A stretch of 19,709 bases of DNA from positions 1 through 19,709 of the forward strand of contig DAVT01000123.1 in NCBI GenBank assembly GCA_002505685.1, written 5' to 3'. This DNA is from Euryarchaeota archaeon UBA501 (lineage in GTDB: Archaea > Thermoplasmatota > Poseidoniia > Poseidoniales > Thalassarchaeaceae). The notes under the pieces are model-generated. The model was not told the origin of the DNA, made no database searches, and saw only the letters and a list, made by a program, of their open reading frames with translations. Every line of letters begins with the position of its first letter. Position 1 is the first letter of the stretch. Shown here in pieces: positions 8,262 through 15,535 of the stretch. The translations under genes and the position numbers were made by a program.

Positions 8262-9062
8262 ATGTCGATGGAGATAACTCATCTCGGTTCGGGCAGCCGC
8301 GGCAATGCTACGTTGTTGCAAACGGACGAAGCAAAGGTGCTCATCGATTGTGGATTTAGCGGTCGCCAAATGGAGCGGAGATTGGGGCAAATTGGAGTCG
8401 ACCCAAAAAGCGTGGATTCAATCATTCTAAGCCACCACCATACAGACCACGTCCAGGGGGCCGAAATCTTTCACAAGCGGCATGGCGCCAAATTGTTCGC
8501 TAACTTCACCACTTGCGCGAATTTGGGTTTTGATCCAGTCAACCAATGCCGAATTTTCGAGTCCCTAGAACGTGTTCAGGTAGCACCGGGCATTTCGGTA
8601 CTACCAGTACCAGTTCCACATGATGGGGCAGAAAATGTCGGTTTTATCATCAACTCTGGAACAAATCAACGAGCGGCTGTCGTAACCGATTTGGGGGAGC
8701 CAACGGATGAGTTGATTCAACATTTGAAGGGGTGTGCTCACATCTCTATCGAAGCAAATTATGATGCCAAAAAATTGGCGTTGGGACCCTACCCCCCGAG
8801 TCTAAAAGCGCGTATTTCAGGGCGTGGCGGACACCTTTCAAATCAGCAAACTGCGGATTTACTCGCGGAAATTTTGGGGCCCGAAACCCACAGTGTAGTT
8901 CTGTGCCACCTGTCATCGAAAAACAATGCTCCGCATCTGGCTGAAAGTGAAGCTCTATTCCGGATTGAAGATTGGTCTGGTGACCTACGAGTTTCAACCC
9001 AAGACGGGCCGGAATTCAGCCACTGGGTTGGGCAGAGTCAGGCACAGATTATTTCCCACTGA
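8262..9062 (+). CDS. WalJ/YycJ-like metallo-beta-lactamase-fold hydrolase
   Basis: The 266-residue protein has the full metallo-beta-lactamase fold signature. The N-terminal LGSGSRGNATLL and IDCGFSG segments are typical of the YycJ/WalJ branch. The metal-binding H-x-H-x-D-H lies at H58, H60, D62, H63 (SHHHTDH); further ligand candidates are H120 (PHDGAENVGF), D143 (VTDLG) and H191 (GHLSN). The family's late motif appears as CHLSSKNN at 215-222. Characterised bacterial members are metal-dependent DNA exonucleases, so a cytoplasmic role in DNA repair or processing is likely; activity here is inferred. The start is ATG 8262 or the in-frame ATG 8268, which leaves the fold intact. There is no ribosome binding site but a TATA-like element lies about 25 bp upstream, which suggests a leaderless mRNA. 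The stop lies 63 bp before the pilin-like genes, with a hairpin between them. Confidence 0.9.
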   Translation: MSMEITHLGSGSRGNATLLQTDEAKVLIDCGFSGRQMERRLGQIGVDPKSVDSIILSHHHTDHVQGAEIFHKRHGAKLFANFTTCANLGFDPVNQCRIFESLERVQVAPGISVLPVPVPHDGAENVGFIINSGTNQRAAVVTDLGEPTDELIQHLKGCAHISIEANYDAKKLALGPYPPSLKARISGRGGHLSNQQTADLLAEILGPETHSVVLCHLSSKNNAPHLAESEALFRIEDWSGDLRVSTQDGPEFSHWVGQSQAQIISH

Positions 9063-9066
9063 AATC

Positions 9067-9087
9067 TTCACCTCAGTATGAGGTGAA
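9067..9087 (+). terminator. Hairpin with GTA triloop between nuclease and pilin-like genes
   Basis: TTCACCTCA at 9067-9075 pairs perfectly with TGAGGTGAA at 9079-9087 around the loop GTA (9076-9078). It begins four bases after the nuclease stop codon. No U-tract follows. The 3' arm contains a strong ribosome binding sequence (AGGTGA, 9081-9086) seven bases before an ATG at 9094. The hairpin may therefore separate the transcripts or mask a translation start. Confidence 0.5.
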
Positions 9088-9093
9088 ATCCCA

Positions 9094-9192
9094 ATGGCTA
9101 AGAACATACGGCCCCATCCCCGACCATGCGCCCCTCCTCTGCCACATGGCAATCGGCGGAAGAACGGGCGGTTTCAGAAATCATGGGGGTAA
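9094..9192 (+). CDS. Small overlapping ORF with strong ribosome binding site, doubtful
   Basis: This 32-codon frame starts at ATG 9094, seven bases after AGGTGA, and ends at TAA 9190-9192 inside the first pilin-like gene, in a different frame. The peptide is basic and Pro-rich (MAKNIRPHPRP at the start) and resembles nothing I recognise. It may be an upstream ORF that influences translation of the pilin-like gene or marks its true start if a base error shifted the frame, or it may be chance. The strong ribosome binding site is the only support. Confidence 0.2.
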   Translation: MAKNIRPHPRPCAPPLPHGNRRKNGRFQKSWG

Positions 9193-10160
9193 CCATGCTT
9201 CTGGCCATGGTCATCTCAACCATGGCAGGGGTTGTGGTCGTAATGCAGCCCTTCATGGAGGACCTTACCGACAATCGAGATTGGGCGGCTGGCAGTGTTG
9301 CTGCAACCCAATTCAATGACCGGATTATGGTGGCTGCAGAATCTCCAGAAGGTACTGGTATTGTCATCAATAGCCAACATGTTTCTGACACAATTAAGCC
9401 GCTACGAAATGCTGAGATTTGGCAAATTAGTGCGGACTTGTATGGCCAGGATAGAATCACTGTGACCTTGGAAAATGGACTATTCAACGTATCATCGCTG
9501 AATGGGACTGCAACGGCTGTCGAGATTCGAACAGTGTCGGGCACAGAAACATGGCAACTTCAGGATGGCATGGGGGAAAATACGACTCAATTGAGTATGC
9601 AAGATTGGATGGTACTCGATGTTATGGACTCCGAAAATCGGCTGATTCATCGATGGGTTCAGGTCCCATTAGATGGGATTCAACTTCGCACACCGCTGAC
9701 CGAAGGATCATTTCAGGTCAATTTGGTCAATGGCGCCAGAATAGAACAACTTCCGAATCAACCGATTGAAGTTCAAAGTTACCCTCGACTCGATTACGAG
9801 CAAACTCTAGAAGGGGGGCTGCGAGTCAGTATTGTCCTCATCGATATCGAAATTTCAGGATTTGAGCGCAGTACTGAGCAATCGCTGGATGTCGAGAGTA
9901 GGGGGGCCTTGTTGTTCTTTGAACACGAAGCCCGTAATCTGAAAATAATGCCTGAGTTTACTGGTGTCGACAATCCTGAGTCGCGGTATCTGCGGCATTG
10001 GACCGATGCTTACGACTTGCATCGAGCGACTGGTGAATCTTCGGATTACGTAGGATTCGGACCCAATGGACGAGTGTCCGGGGCAGAAGGTATGACACTT
10101 CACCCCAATTCAGTCGGGTTTCATCTTGACGTGATTTTACAACAGGTGGTGGTTCAATGA
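9126..10160 (+). CDS. Pilin-like protein with class III N-terminus, 344 aa
   Basis: The N-terminus reads EERAVSEIMGVTMLLAMVIS (residues 12-31), then more hydrophobic residues to about 40. A charged stretch followed by A-V-S-E and a hydrophobic helix is the hallmark of archaeal type IV pilins and archaellins, processed by a PibD/FlaK-type peptidase near residues 14-15. About 300 residues of extracellular beta-rich sequence follow. No enzyme motif is visible. It heads a three-gene unit: its TGA overlaps the next ATG (10157-10160). The ATG at 9126 is the only start upstream of the helix (an in-frame stop lies at 9099-9101) but has no ribosome binding site; see the ORF at 9094. The product is probably a membrane-tethered pilus subunit or minor pilin. 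Its precise family is not recognised. Confidence 0.8.
   Translation: MRPSSATWQSAEERAVSEIMGVTMLLAMVISTMAGVVVVMQPFMEDLTDNRDWAAGSVAATQFNDRIMVAAESPEGTGIVINSQHVSDTIKPLRNAEIWQISADLYGQDRITVTLENGLFNVSSLNGTATAVEIRTVSGTETWQLQDGMGENTTQLSMQDWMVLDVMDSENRLIHRWVQVPLDGIQLRTPLTEGSFQVNLVNGARIEQLPNQPIEVQSYPRLDYEQTLEGGLRVSIVLIDIEISGFERSTEQSLDVESRGALLFFEHEARNLKIMPEFTGVDNPESRYLRHWTDAYDLHRATGESSDYVGFGPNGRVSGAEGMTLHPNSVGFHLDVILQQVVVQ
10144..10152 (+). promoter_or_regulatory. Ribosome binding site inside the upstream gene
   Basis: AGGTGGTGG precedes ATG 10157 by four bases and lies in the last codons of the first pilin-like gene. With the ATGA overlap it supports coupled translation of the first and second genes. 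Confidence 0.55.
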
Positions 10161-12457
10161 TTCGTCGAGAGCGTGATGAAGAGGCGGTTTCTGCTGCCAT
10201 CGCCACTGTTCTTCTCTTTGCTGGTGTCATCTCAATCATCTCAGGTATGATGGTTACAGTAATTCCCGTCATCGACGAATTACACGGTGCAGTGGAGCGA
10301 GAGAATATGGTGGGTCAGATGGATGATTACGCCGTGGAAACGAGTCGCTTGAGTGAATCTGGAACGCCAGGAGATGCTGCGACGATGAACATTCGACCAC
10401 ATACTGGCACCCTTTCGTGGGAACTTTTGCAAGGTGGAACGTGGTATTCAGCTACACACCAACCAGACAGTAGTTTCCGATTAGAAGGGGTGCTTGATTT
10501 GGATGAAAATATGCGCCTAAGGCATGCTGAACATCACATTGAATCTATTTGTGCAACAGATTTGCATGCCTCAGCAGAATCACTTCATCATTACAGGATT
10601 CCAATGCTGAATGGTACAATCACATCTACCCCCATCAATGCACTGACCACACTGTTGGGTTCAAATCAATTCAGTATAGAACAAAATGGAGAGAGTACTC
10701 ATTTCACAATGCAAACTGATGAGGTTTGGACGACGGAAGTTCAGACAACCCAAGGGGAATCTTGGATTCACAGTGAAATGCCACAAAGAGTTGTGATGTG
10801 GAGGGGAAATGGTGGTGCTTTCCTAGCCACCCCTGACCAACCCATACCAGGTACTGAAGAGGGGCGAAGTTGGACCATCCCTTTGACTCCGAATTCGCAT
10901 GCCATCCATATCGAGGCGGATTCCCCATTCACTCTCGAATGGAAGACTGATTCGCAAAGTGGAAGTGGTACCTCATCATCGATTTCAGTTTCTCAGACCC
11001 CCACTGCCGAACAGGAGCAGATACATATCTGGGAAGGAGAGATCCAAACAAGTCAGGCCGAGAAACTTACTCTTCGCACATCCGCAAATGCCCGTTTAAT
11101 TCTACACTGGGGCGATGCTTTGGAGCTTGATGGTTCGGGACCTGGTGCCATTCCTTGGTTGGACAGAGGCGGCGCAGCAACTGGCGTTCATTTCAGACCA
11201 CCTGCGATGGATGGCTCGATTTTAATCCATAATCCAAACGTCGACGCAACAACTGCAAAGATCAACGACTTATTCCATTCAATTGGGAGTCAATCGAGTA
11301 TTCGTCTACCTTGGAATGTAAATTCCATGTCCTGGATTGAAGGTTCAGATCCAATCCAAGTTGAATGGTTACTTGATGCGCAAACAGTGGGTGAAACCGC
11401 CGCACATTCAACTGGATGGCGCCCAGGAAGTTTGGCTTTAATGCCTGCATCTGATACCGGCCGAATGTCGGGTGGAGATTGGAATTTCCAAGTCCCCGCC
11501 AGTGGAGGAGATTCAGAAACTCCGACAATGGGGGCCACACAAGTAGCGCTACAATCTGCTGGGCCGTCTGCATCTTGGTTTACCAGTTCAATGAGTGGTC
11601 AGATAGATCATAGCAATCCTGCCACCGCATATCAGGTGAATGGAAGTCACACTGGGCATTGGTCAATGGAAACAAGCGAAGGAGCCCTTCGAATCTATGT
11701 TGCAACTGGAGATGATGGGGCCACGGAAATCATTGAAGATGGAGCAGAGCGATGTGTGAACATTGACTTACGAGCATCGGGTTGGATTGATATTGGCTTG
11801 CCGTGGGATTCGGTGAGTAATTGGAAAGATGGTGAAATTCGAAACGCTTGGAAAGATGGTTCTCACTTCTTTGGTGTCAAGCTGACTCTGCGAGGAGTGG
11901 TCGGTGACGAACCTCATGTTACCATCGGTTCTGCGTGGGCTTTACATCTCCCTCGATTGACGTATACTTTTGATTCTAGTGTGACTGATCTGCAAATCCT
12001 GACTCACGGTGGATTTGTGGGTACGAACCACCCTGAATTTCGGGCTGATGTGCTAGTCTCACCACCTTCCCGCGAAGGACCAGGGCCCCGACTGGCGGCA
12101 ACAGTTCCTGTGACGATGCCTACGGAAAATTCCGAAACTGGGAATTCAGAGCAAGAGTTGACACTCACTCTAGATGTTCGTGACCAAGTGGCCACAATGA
12201 GCACGTATGAGGTTCGCCGAGGTTGGAGTGGGCCCTATGCTATCGCCATCGCCGCTGAAAGTTCTGCTGAAGTCGAGTTTTCCTCAGATTGGTTGGCATT
12301 CCCCGGGCAGTTGGATATGCTGAATGATTATGTGGGTTGGGTGCAAACTTCTCCGACAATTCCTGAAGTTGTTTATCATGCAGGGGGTCAATCAGTATTG
12401 TTTAACCTACAGGTGGCCAGTTTAACCTGTCATGCCGAATCTGGAGGTGCGTCATGA
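10157..12457 (+). CDS. Giant pilin-like protein with class III N-terminus, 766 aa
   Basis: Residues 7-41 (DEEAVSAAIATVLLFAGV and onward, through IISGMMVTVIPVID) form the same charged, A-V-S, hydrophobic-helix signature as the previous gene, so membrane insertion and prepilin-type processing are likely. The remaining roughly 720 residues are a predicted extracellular region rich in Ser, Thr, Gly and Trp, with beta-strand character and only three Cys (ICATD, ERCVN, LTCHAE). A Ser/Gly-rich linker (GSGTSSSIS) lies near residue 270. Archaeal pilins usually have 120-250 residues, so this is unusually long and could be a tip adhesin or a minor pilin carrying a binding domain. It overlaps both neighbours by 4 bp, with a ribosome binding site before each junction, so the three are expected to be made together. 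No specific family was identified. Confidence 0.78.
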   Translation: MIRRERDEEAVSAAIATVLLFAGVISIISGMMVTVIPVIDELHGAVERENMVGQMDDYAVETSRLSESGTPGDAATMNIRPHTGTLSWELLQGGTWYSATHQPDSSFRLEGVLDLDENMRLRHAEHHIESICATDLHASAESLHHYRIPMLNGTITSTPINALTTLLGSNQFSIEQNGESTHFTMQTDEVWTTEVQTTQGESWIHSEMPQRVVMWRGNGGAFLATPDQPIPGTEEGRSWTIPLTPNSHAIHIEADSPFTLEWKTDSQSGSGTSSSISVSQTPTAEQEQIHIWEGEIQTSQAEKLTLRTSANARLILHWGDALELDGSGPGAIPWLDRGGAATGVHFRPPAMDGSILIHNPNVDATTAKINDLFHSIGSQSSIRLPWNVNSMSWIEGSDPIQVEWLLDAQTVGETAAHSTGWRPGSLALMPASDTGRMSGGDWNFQVPASGGDSETPTMGATQVALQSAGPSASWFTSSMSGQIDHSNPATAYQVNGSHTGHWSMETSEGALRIYVATGDDGATEIIEDGAERCVNIDLRASGWIDIGLPWDSVSNWKDGEIRNAWKDGSHFFGVKLTLRGVVGDEPHVTIGSAWALHLPRLTYTFDSSVTDLQILTHGGFVGTNHPEFRADVLVSPPSREGPGPRLAATVPVTMPTENSETGNSEQELTLTLDVRDQVATMSTYEVRRGWSGPYAIAIAAESSAEVEFSSDWLAFPGQLDMLNDYVGWVQTSPTIPEVVYHAGGQSVLFNLQVASLTCHAESGGAS
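12443..12449 (+). promoter_or_regulatory. Consensus ribosome binding site for the third pilin-like gene
   Basis: GGAGGTG is a full match to the archaeal consensus, four bases before ATG 12454 and seven before the tandem ATG 12457. Either ATG may be used; the products differ by one methionine. Confidence 0.65.
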
Positions 12458-12927
12458 TGCAGAAGTACCTTGCGAAGGATGAAAATGCAGCAGCGACTGA
12501 AATCGGCTATGTCTTCACGTTCCTGCTGGGATTGATGTTCCTAACTTCGTTTTCCATATGGGTATGGGATTTAGAAGTTTCAACGCAAGATCGTTGGACT
12601 GAACAAGCCCTTGAAGAAAATCTCATGTCAGTAGGGGCTGCGGTTGAACGGGCCGATGAAGCAGCACGCTTAGACTCAGGTGCCAGATATGCCGAACCCG
12701 TCGACTTACACCTCTCATCAGCCGCAGGATTGAATCTTGAAATGTGGCTTACAGATGATGCTGTTCACGTCTCAGATGGAACTGAAGCGTATCGAAGTAG
12801 TCAACCTATTTCGGGTGCTGCTGCCACTACGCATTCAGGGGTGGTCAATCTAGTTGGAATCGAGACCGTTTGGGTGGTACTAGAATCTGGTAATGTCACC
12901 TTACAGGTTGAGCAACCTGGATTCTAA
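12454..12927 (+). CDS. Small pilin-like protein, 157 aa
   Basis: Residues 9-40 read DENAAATEIGYVFTFLLG, then LMFLTSFSIWVWDLE: a charged stretch, an A-x-x-E motif and a single hydrophobic helix, as in type III signal peptides of archaeal pilins. The following segment (Glu- and Ala-rich, LMSVGAAVERADEAARL) and the short beta-rich tail resemble in layout the small pilin-like proteins of unknown function found in haloarchaeal clusters (DUF7266 type); this is a resemblance noted by eye. It is the last gene of the three-gene unit. Its ATG overlaps the previous stop as ATGATG, preceded by GGAGGTG. It is probably a minor pilin or assembly partner. The stop at 12927 lies two bases from the stop of the convergent ATPase gene. 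Confidence 0.75.
   Translation: MMQKYLAKDENAAATEIGYVFTFLLGLMFLTSFSIWVWDLEVSTQDRWTEQALEENLMSVGAAVERADEAARLDSGARYAEPVDLHLSSAAGLNLEMWLTDDAVHVSDGTEAYRSSQPISGAAATTHSGVVNLVGIETVWVVLESGNVTLQVEQPGF
12904..12919 (+). terminator. Short hairpin at the end of the pilin-like unit
   Basis: CAGGTT (12904-12909) pairs with AACCTG (12914-12919) around GAGC, inside the last codons of the gene and six bases before its stop codon. It is short and has only a weak T-rich follow-up (ATTCTAATTT), so terminator function is tentative. Confidence 0.25.
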
Positions 12928-12929
12928 TT

Positions 12930-15446
12930 TCAACCCATGATTGCTCGATGCATTTGACCCTGAACTTCTCTCATTCGAGCACCTGCACCAAGTTCACGGA
13001 ATACTGTTAGAGCCCTTTGTAAGTAATTCATACGCTCTGCTTTCTCAGGTGCTGACTCACCCAACCGAGCGAGCAACTCACCGATTAATGGGCGGAAATC
13101 ATTGGCTTCTGCCATCGCAAGCCCATCGAGATAATGCTCGACTGCTTCCTCTGAGCGACCCGCATCGGACAGGGCTTCACCGAGGAGAATGGTGATCTCT
13201 ACCGCGCTACGCTGATCTGTTTCCTCAGACATCTGTTCGAGGGCCTCTGAATAATGGTGTAGGGCTAAGTCTGGGTCCCCAGTTCGTGCATAGAGACGGC
13301 CCAATACCGCGCGAGAACGGGCATGTAAGCCCTTGTTTTCTGCAGCCTCTGTTTCTTCATAGGAACTGAGAGCGTGTTCTCTAGCTCTGTCAATTTCACC
13401 CATTTCCAGCAATGCTGATGCCAACTTGATGCGAACTTCAACCAATTCAGGATTATTCTCAGTTTCCAGCAATTCCTCAACGTTCCCATAAACCTCAAGG
13501 GCGCGCTTAGTATCCTTACGATGTCGGAAAATATACCCCATATTCGTGTACGTTCGGGCTGCCCCCTTGGCATCCCCTGTGTCAATGAACAATTGCAGTG
13601 CACGACCATGTAAATCCAAAGCAGAATCTGAATCACCACGGTGAACTGAAATGTCTGCCTTACTGGAAAGCAAGCGCCCTTCCATCTCAATCATCTTGTG
13701 GCGTTTGACAATGGGTAGACAACCTTCGTATTCGGTTTCTGCATCGTCCCATCTCCCTTGCATGGCCAAGATATCACCTCGCATTTCCATCACCGTGGCC
13801 CATGTTCTAGGGCCAAAATGCGACTCCTCTAATTCGAGAAGAAGTGGGAGCAACTCCATGTGACCACTGCGGACTAGGGAGCGCCCACTCTCATCGAGTA
13901 CCTCGCCCAGAGAATCCGTATCTCCTGAATTGACAAGATGGAAAATGTACTCAAGTTGTTGTTCGGGTGCTGCCAGGCGCTTCCGATACCATGCACATGC
14001 TGCTGCATGCAAAGTGGTTGCTGTGGCTTTGTCGAATGTTCTGAGCAAAAACTCGCGGACCAAATCGTGCACGTCGTAATTTTCGCTATCCACTTGTCTA
14101 GCCAATCCCTTTTCGACCAAGTCATCCAACAAATCTGTCTCGATTTCGTGATTGGAAAGGGCCTCCAAGGGCATGGGTTCACGGTATACCGCAATGGCCC
14201 CCAGTACACGCTTTTCAGCACCGGAAAGTCGGCTGAAAATTTCTTCTTCGACGAATTTTTCGAGGGTATCGTGGAATGTCGAACCTACCGAGCCCCGGTT
14301 AATCAATTGTAGAATCAAAGGATGGCCCCTCGATAGCGTGTAGATGTGTAGGAAAGACGACATATCGATATCTGGCATCGTGGTTAGCAAATGACGACTG
14401 GCTGATTGATCCAACCCTTCAAGAGGTAAGACAAGAGCGGAGATATTTCCATCTGCATCCTTCAATGGCACGACGGCTCTGAACGAACGACTGAACATGA
14501 CCAAACCGCACTCTTGAACATCCCCCATTCGTTGTGACAAACCGCGAATGATGGCAAACAAAACTTCATCGTTCACTTTGTGTAAATCATCGATGACAAT
14601 CAGAGACGGTATTTCCTCCAAAGCGCCAATAATGAGTTTGACAGCCACAGATGCTTGTGGGACTGCCGTGGCATGGACATAATCCGATAAATCATCATCT
14701 CCAATCGTGGAAAGCCATTCAGCACAGGCTTCTAGGAAAGCGCGACTTCCTTCCCAGTCCTGACATCGATGGTACAACAAATTCCGTCGGTGTGTATACT
14801 GTTCAATGATTTTGCCAGCTAGTGCTGTTTTTCCAATACCTGCAATTCCCGGGACCAATAGGCACGAGGAGCGGGCATCAAGTAGTGCGCAAATGTTTTC
14901 CAATTCTGTTTCACGCCCAAAAAATGCACGTGTTCTGGGCAAATCTCCCAGTGATGTGACCAACTGCTTTTCGACATGTTTGTCCAAGTCACGCTGGATC
15001 AATTCCTCATTTAGGGTACGTAAATCCAACATCCCATTGTCATCGATGTATCGCAAGACATCTACCGAGCGGAGAGGAAATGTTGCCAAATCGACTGAAC
15101 CAGCTAGGTTTGTGGTATGGGTAACTCCTGATTTGTCCACAAGTCGTATGGGATATTCTGAGAGTCTTTTCCAGGTTTCTTCAGCCTGTACCATGCCCGA
15201 ATCTGTTAGAAAATATGCCTTGCGTTTTCGACTGACGCCTGCTACGTGTGCCTGACGCTCAATCAAGTGGTTTGCCTCCTTCAGGCCGGCGATTGCACGA
15301 GGGACATTGCTCCGGGCTATTGCAACCGCATTTGCAATACCCATCTGTGATAGTGCAAATGGAACTTCCACGGAATCTGTGTAGTCCGCATAATCCCGCA
15401 AATGTAGCATAATTCGCTCTTGAACCCCTGGACGTGGATGACTCAT
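12930..15446 (-). CDS. STAND ATPase regulator: winged helix, NTPase, TPR
   Basis: The 838-residue protein starts at ATG 15446, preceded by AGGTGGAG (15455-15462). Residues 7-90 form a winged-helix DNA-binding domain of MarR-like appearance (ARSNVPRAIAGLKEANHLIE, YFLTDSG). Residues 170-390 are a STAND-type NTPase: FFGRETEL lead-in, Walker A GIAGIGKT (200-207), Walker B SLIVIDDLH (281-289), an Arg after MFS at about 320 that may be the sensor, and GHPLIL (374-379), the G-x-P motif of this class. Residues 405-470 look like the winged helix that closes the module. About 550-835 are tetratricopeptide-like helical repeats. STAND proteins are ligand-triggered switches; this one probably regulates transcription, with TPRs as sensor. 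It lies 89 bp downstream of the large membrane protein on the same strand, so cotranscription is possible. An alternative GTG start at 15539 adds 31 residues of low-complexity basic sequence and lacks a ribosome binding site. Confidence 0.9.
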   Translation of the reverse strand: MSHPRPGVQERIMLHLRDYADYTDSVEVPFALSQMGIANAVAIARSNVPRAIAGLKEANHLIERQAHVAGVSRKRKAYFLTDSGMVQAEETWKRLSEYPIRLVDKSGVTHTTNLAGSVDLATFPLRSVDVLRYIDDNGMLDLRTLNEELIQRDLDKHVEKQLVTSLGDLPRTRAFFGRETELENICALLDARSSCLLVPGIAGIGKTALAGKIIEQYTHRRNLLYHRCQDWEGSRAFLEACAEWLSTIGDDDLSDYVHATAVPQASVAVKLIIGALEEIPSLIVIDDLHKVNDEVLFAIIRGLSQRMGDVQECGLVMFSRSFRAVVPLKDADGNISALVLPLEGLDQSASRHLLTTMPDIDMSSFLHIYTLSRGHPLILQLINRGSVGSTFHDTLEKFVEEEIFSRLSGAEKRVLGAIAVYREPMPLEALSNHEIETDLLDDLVEKGLARQVDSENYDVHDLVREFLLRTFDKATATTLHAAACAWYRKRLAAPEQQLEYIFHLVNSGDTDSLGEVLDESGRSLVRSGHMELLPLLLELEESHFGPRTWATVMEMRGDILAMQGRWDDAETEYEGCLPIVKRHKMIEMEGRLLSSKADISVHRGDSDSALDLHGRALQLFIDTGDAKGAARTYTNMGYIFRHRKDTKRALEVYGNVEELLETENNPELVEVRIKLASALLEMGEIDRAREHALSSYEETEAAENKGLHARSRAVLGRLYARTGDPDLALHHYSEALEQMSEETDQRSAVEITILLGEALSDAGRSEEAVEHYLDGLAMAEANDFRPLIGELLARLGESAPEKAERMNYLQRALTVFRELGAGARMREVQGQMHRAIMG

Positions 15447-15454
15447 AGTAGACA

Positions 15455-15462
15455 CTCCACCT
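15455..15462 (-). promoter_or_regulatory. Ribosome binding site deciding the STAND ATPase start
   Basis: On the minus strand this is AGGTGGAG, eight bases before ATG 15446. No comparable site precedes the in-frame GTG at 15539, so ATG 15446 is preferred. The rest of the 89-bp gap (15447-15535) shows no convincing TATA element or strong hairpin. Confidence 0.55.
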
Positions 15463-15535
15463 GTATTGGTTCGTTTCCCCTTTTGATAGTGACGTGAGCA
15501 AGCCCGCCTTGACCCATGGTTAGTGTCAGAAGACC

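Noticed and set aside
9083..9319. Plus-strand ORF from GTG 9083
   Set aside because: It overlaps the pilin-like gene in another frame, has Gly/His-rich and Cys-rich composition typical of an out-of-frame reading, and its start lies inside a hairpin arm.
9098..9544. Minus-strand ORF of 148 codons opposite the first pilin-like gene
   Set aside because: It is antisense to a coding frame with a clear pilin signature and has no ribosome site or recognisable domain.
13938..14312. Plus-strand ORFs opposite the STAND ATPase
   Set aside because: They are antisense to conserved NTPase sequence and their composition is not protein-like.
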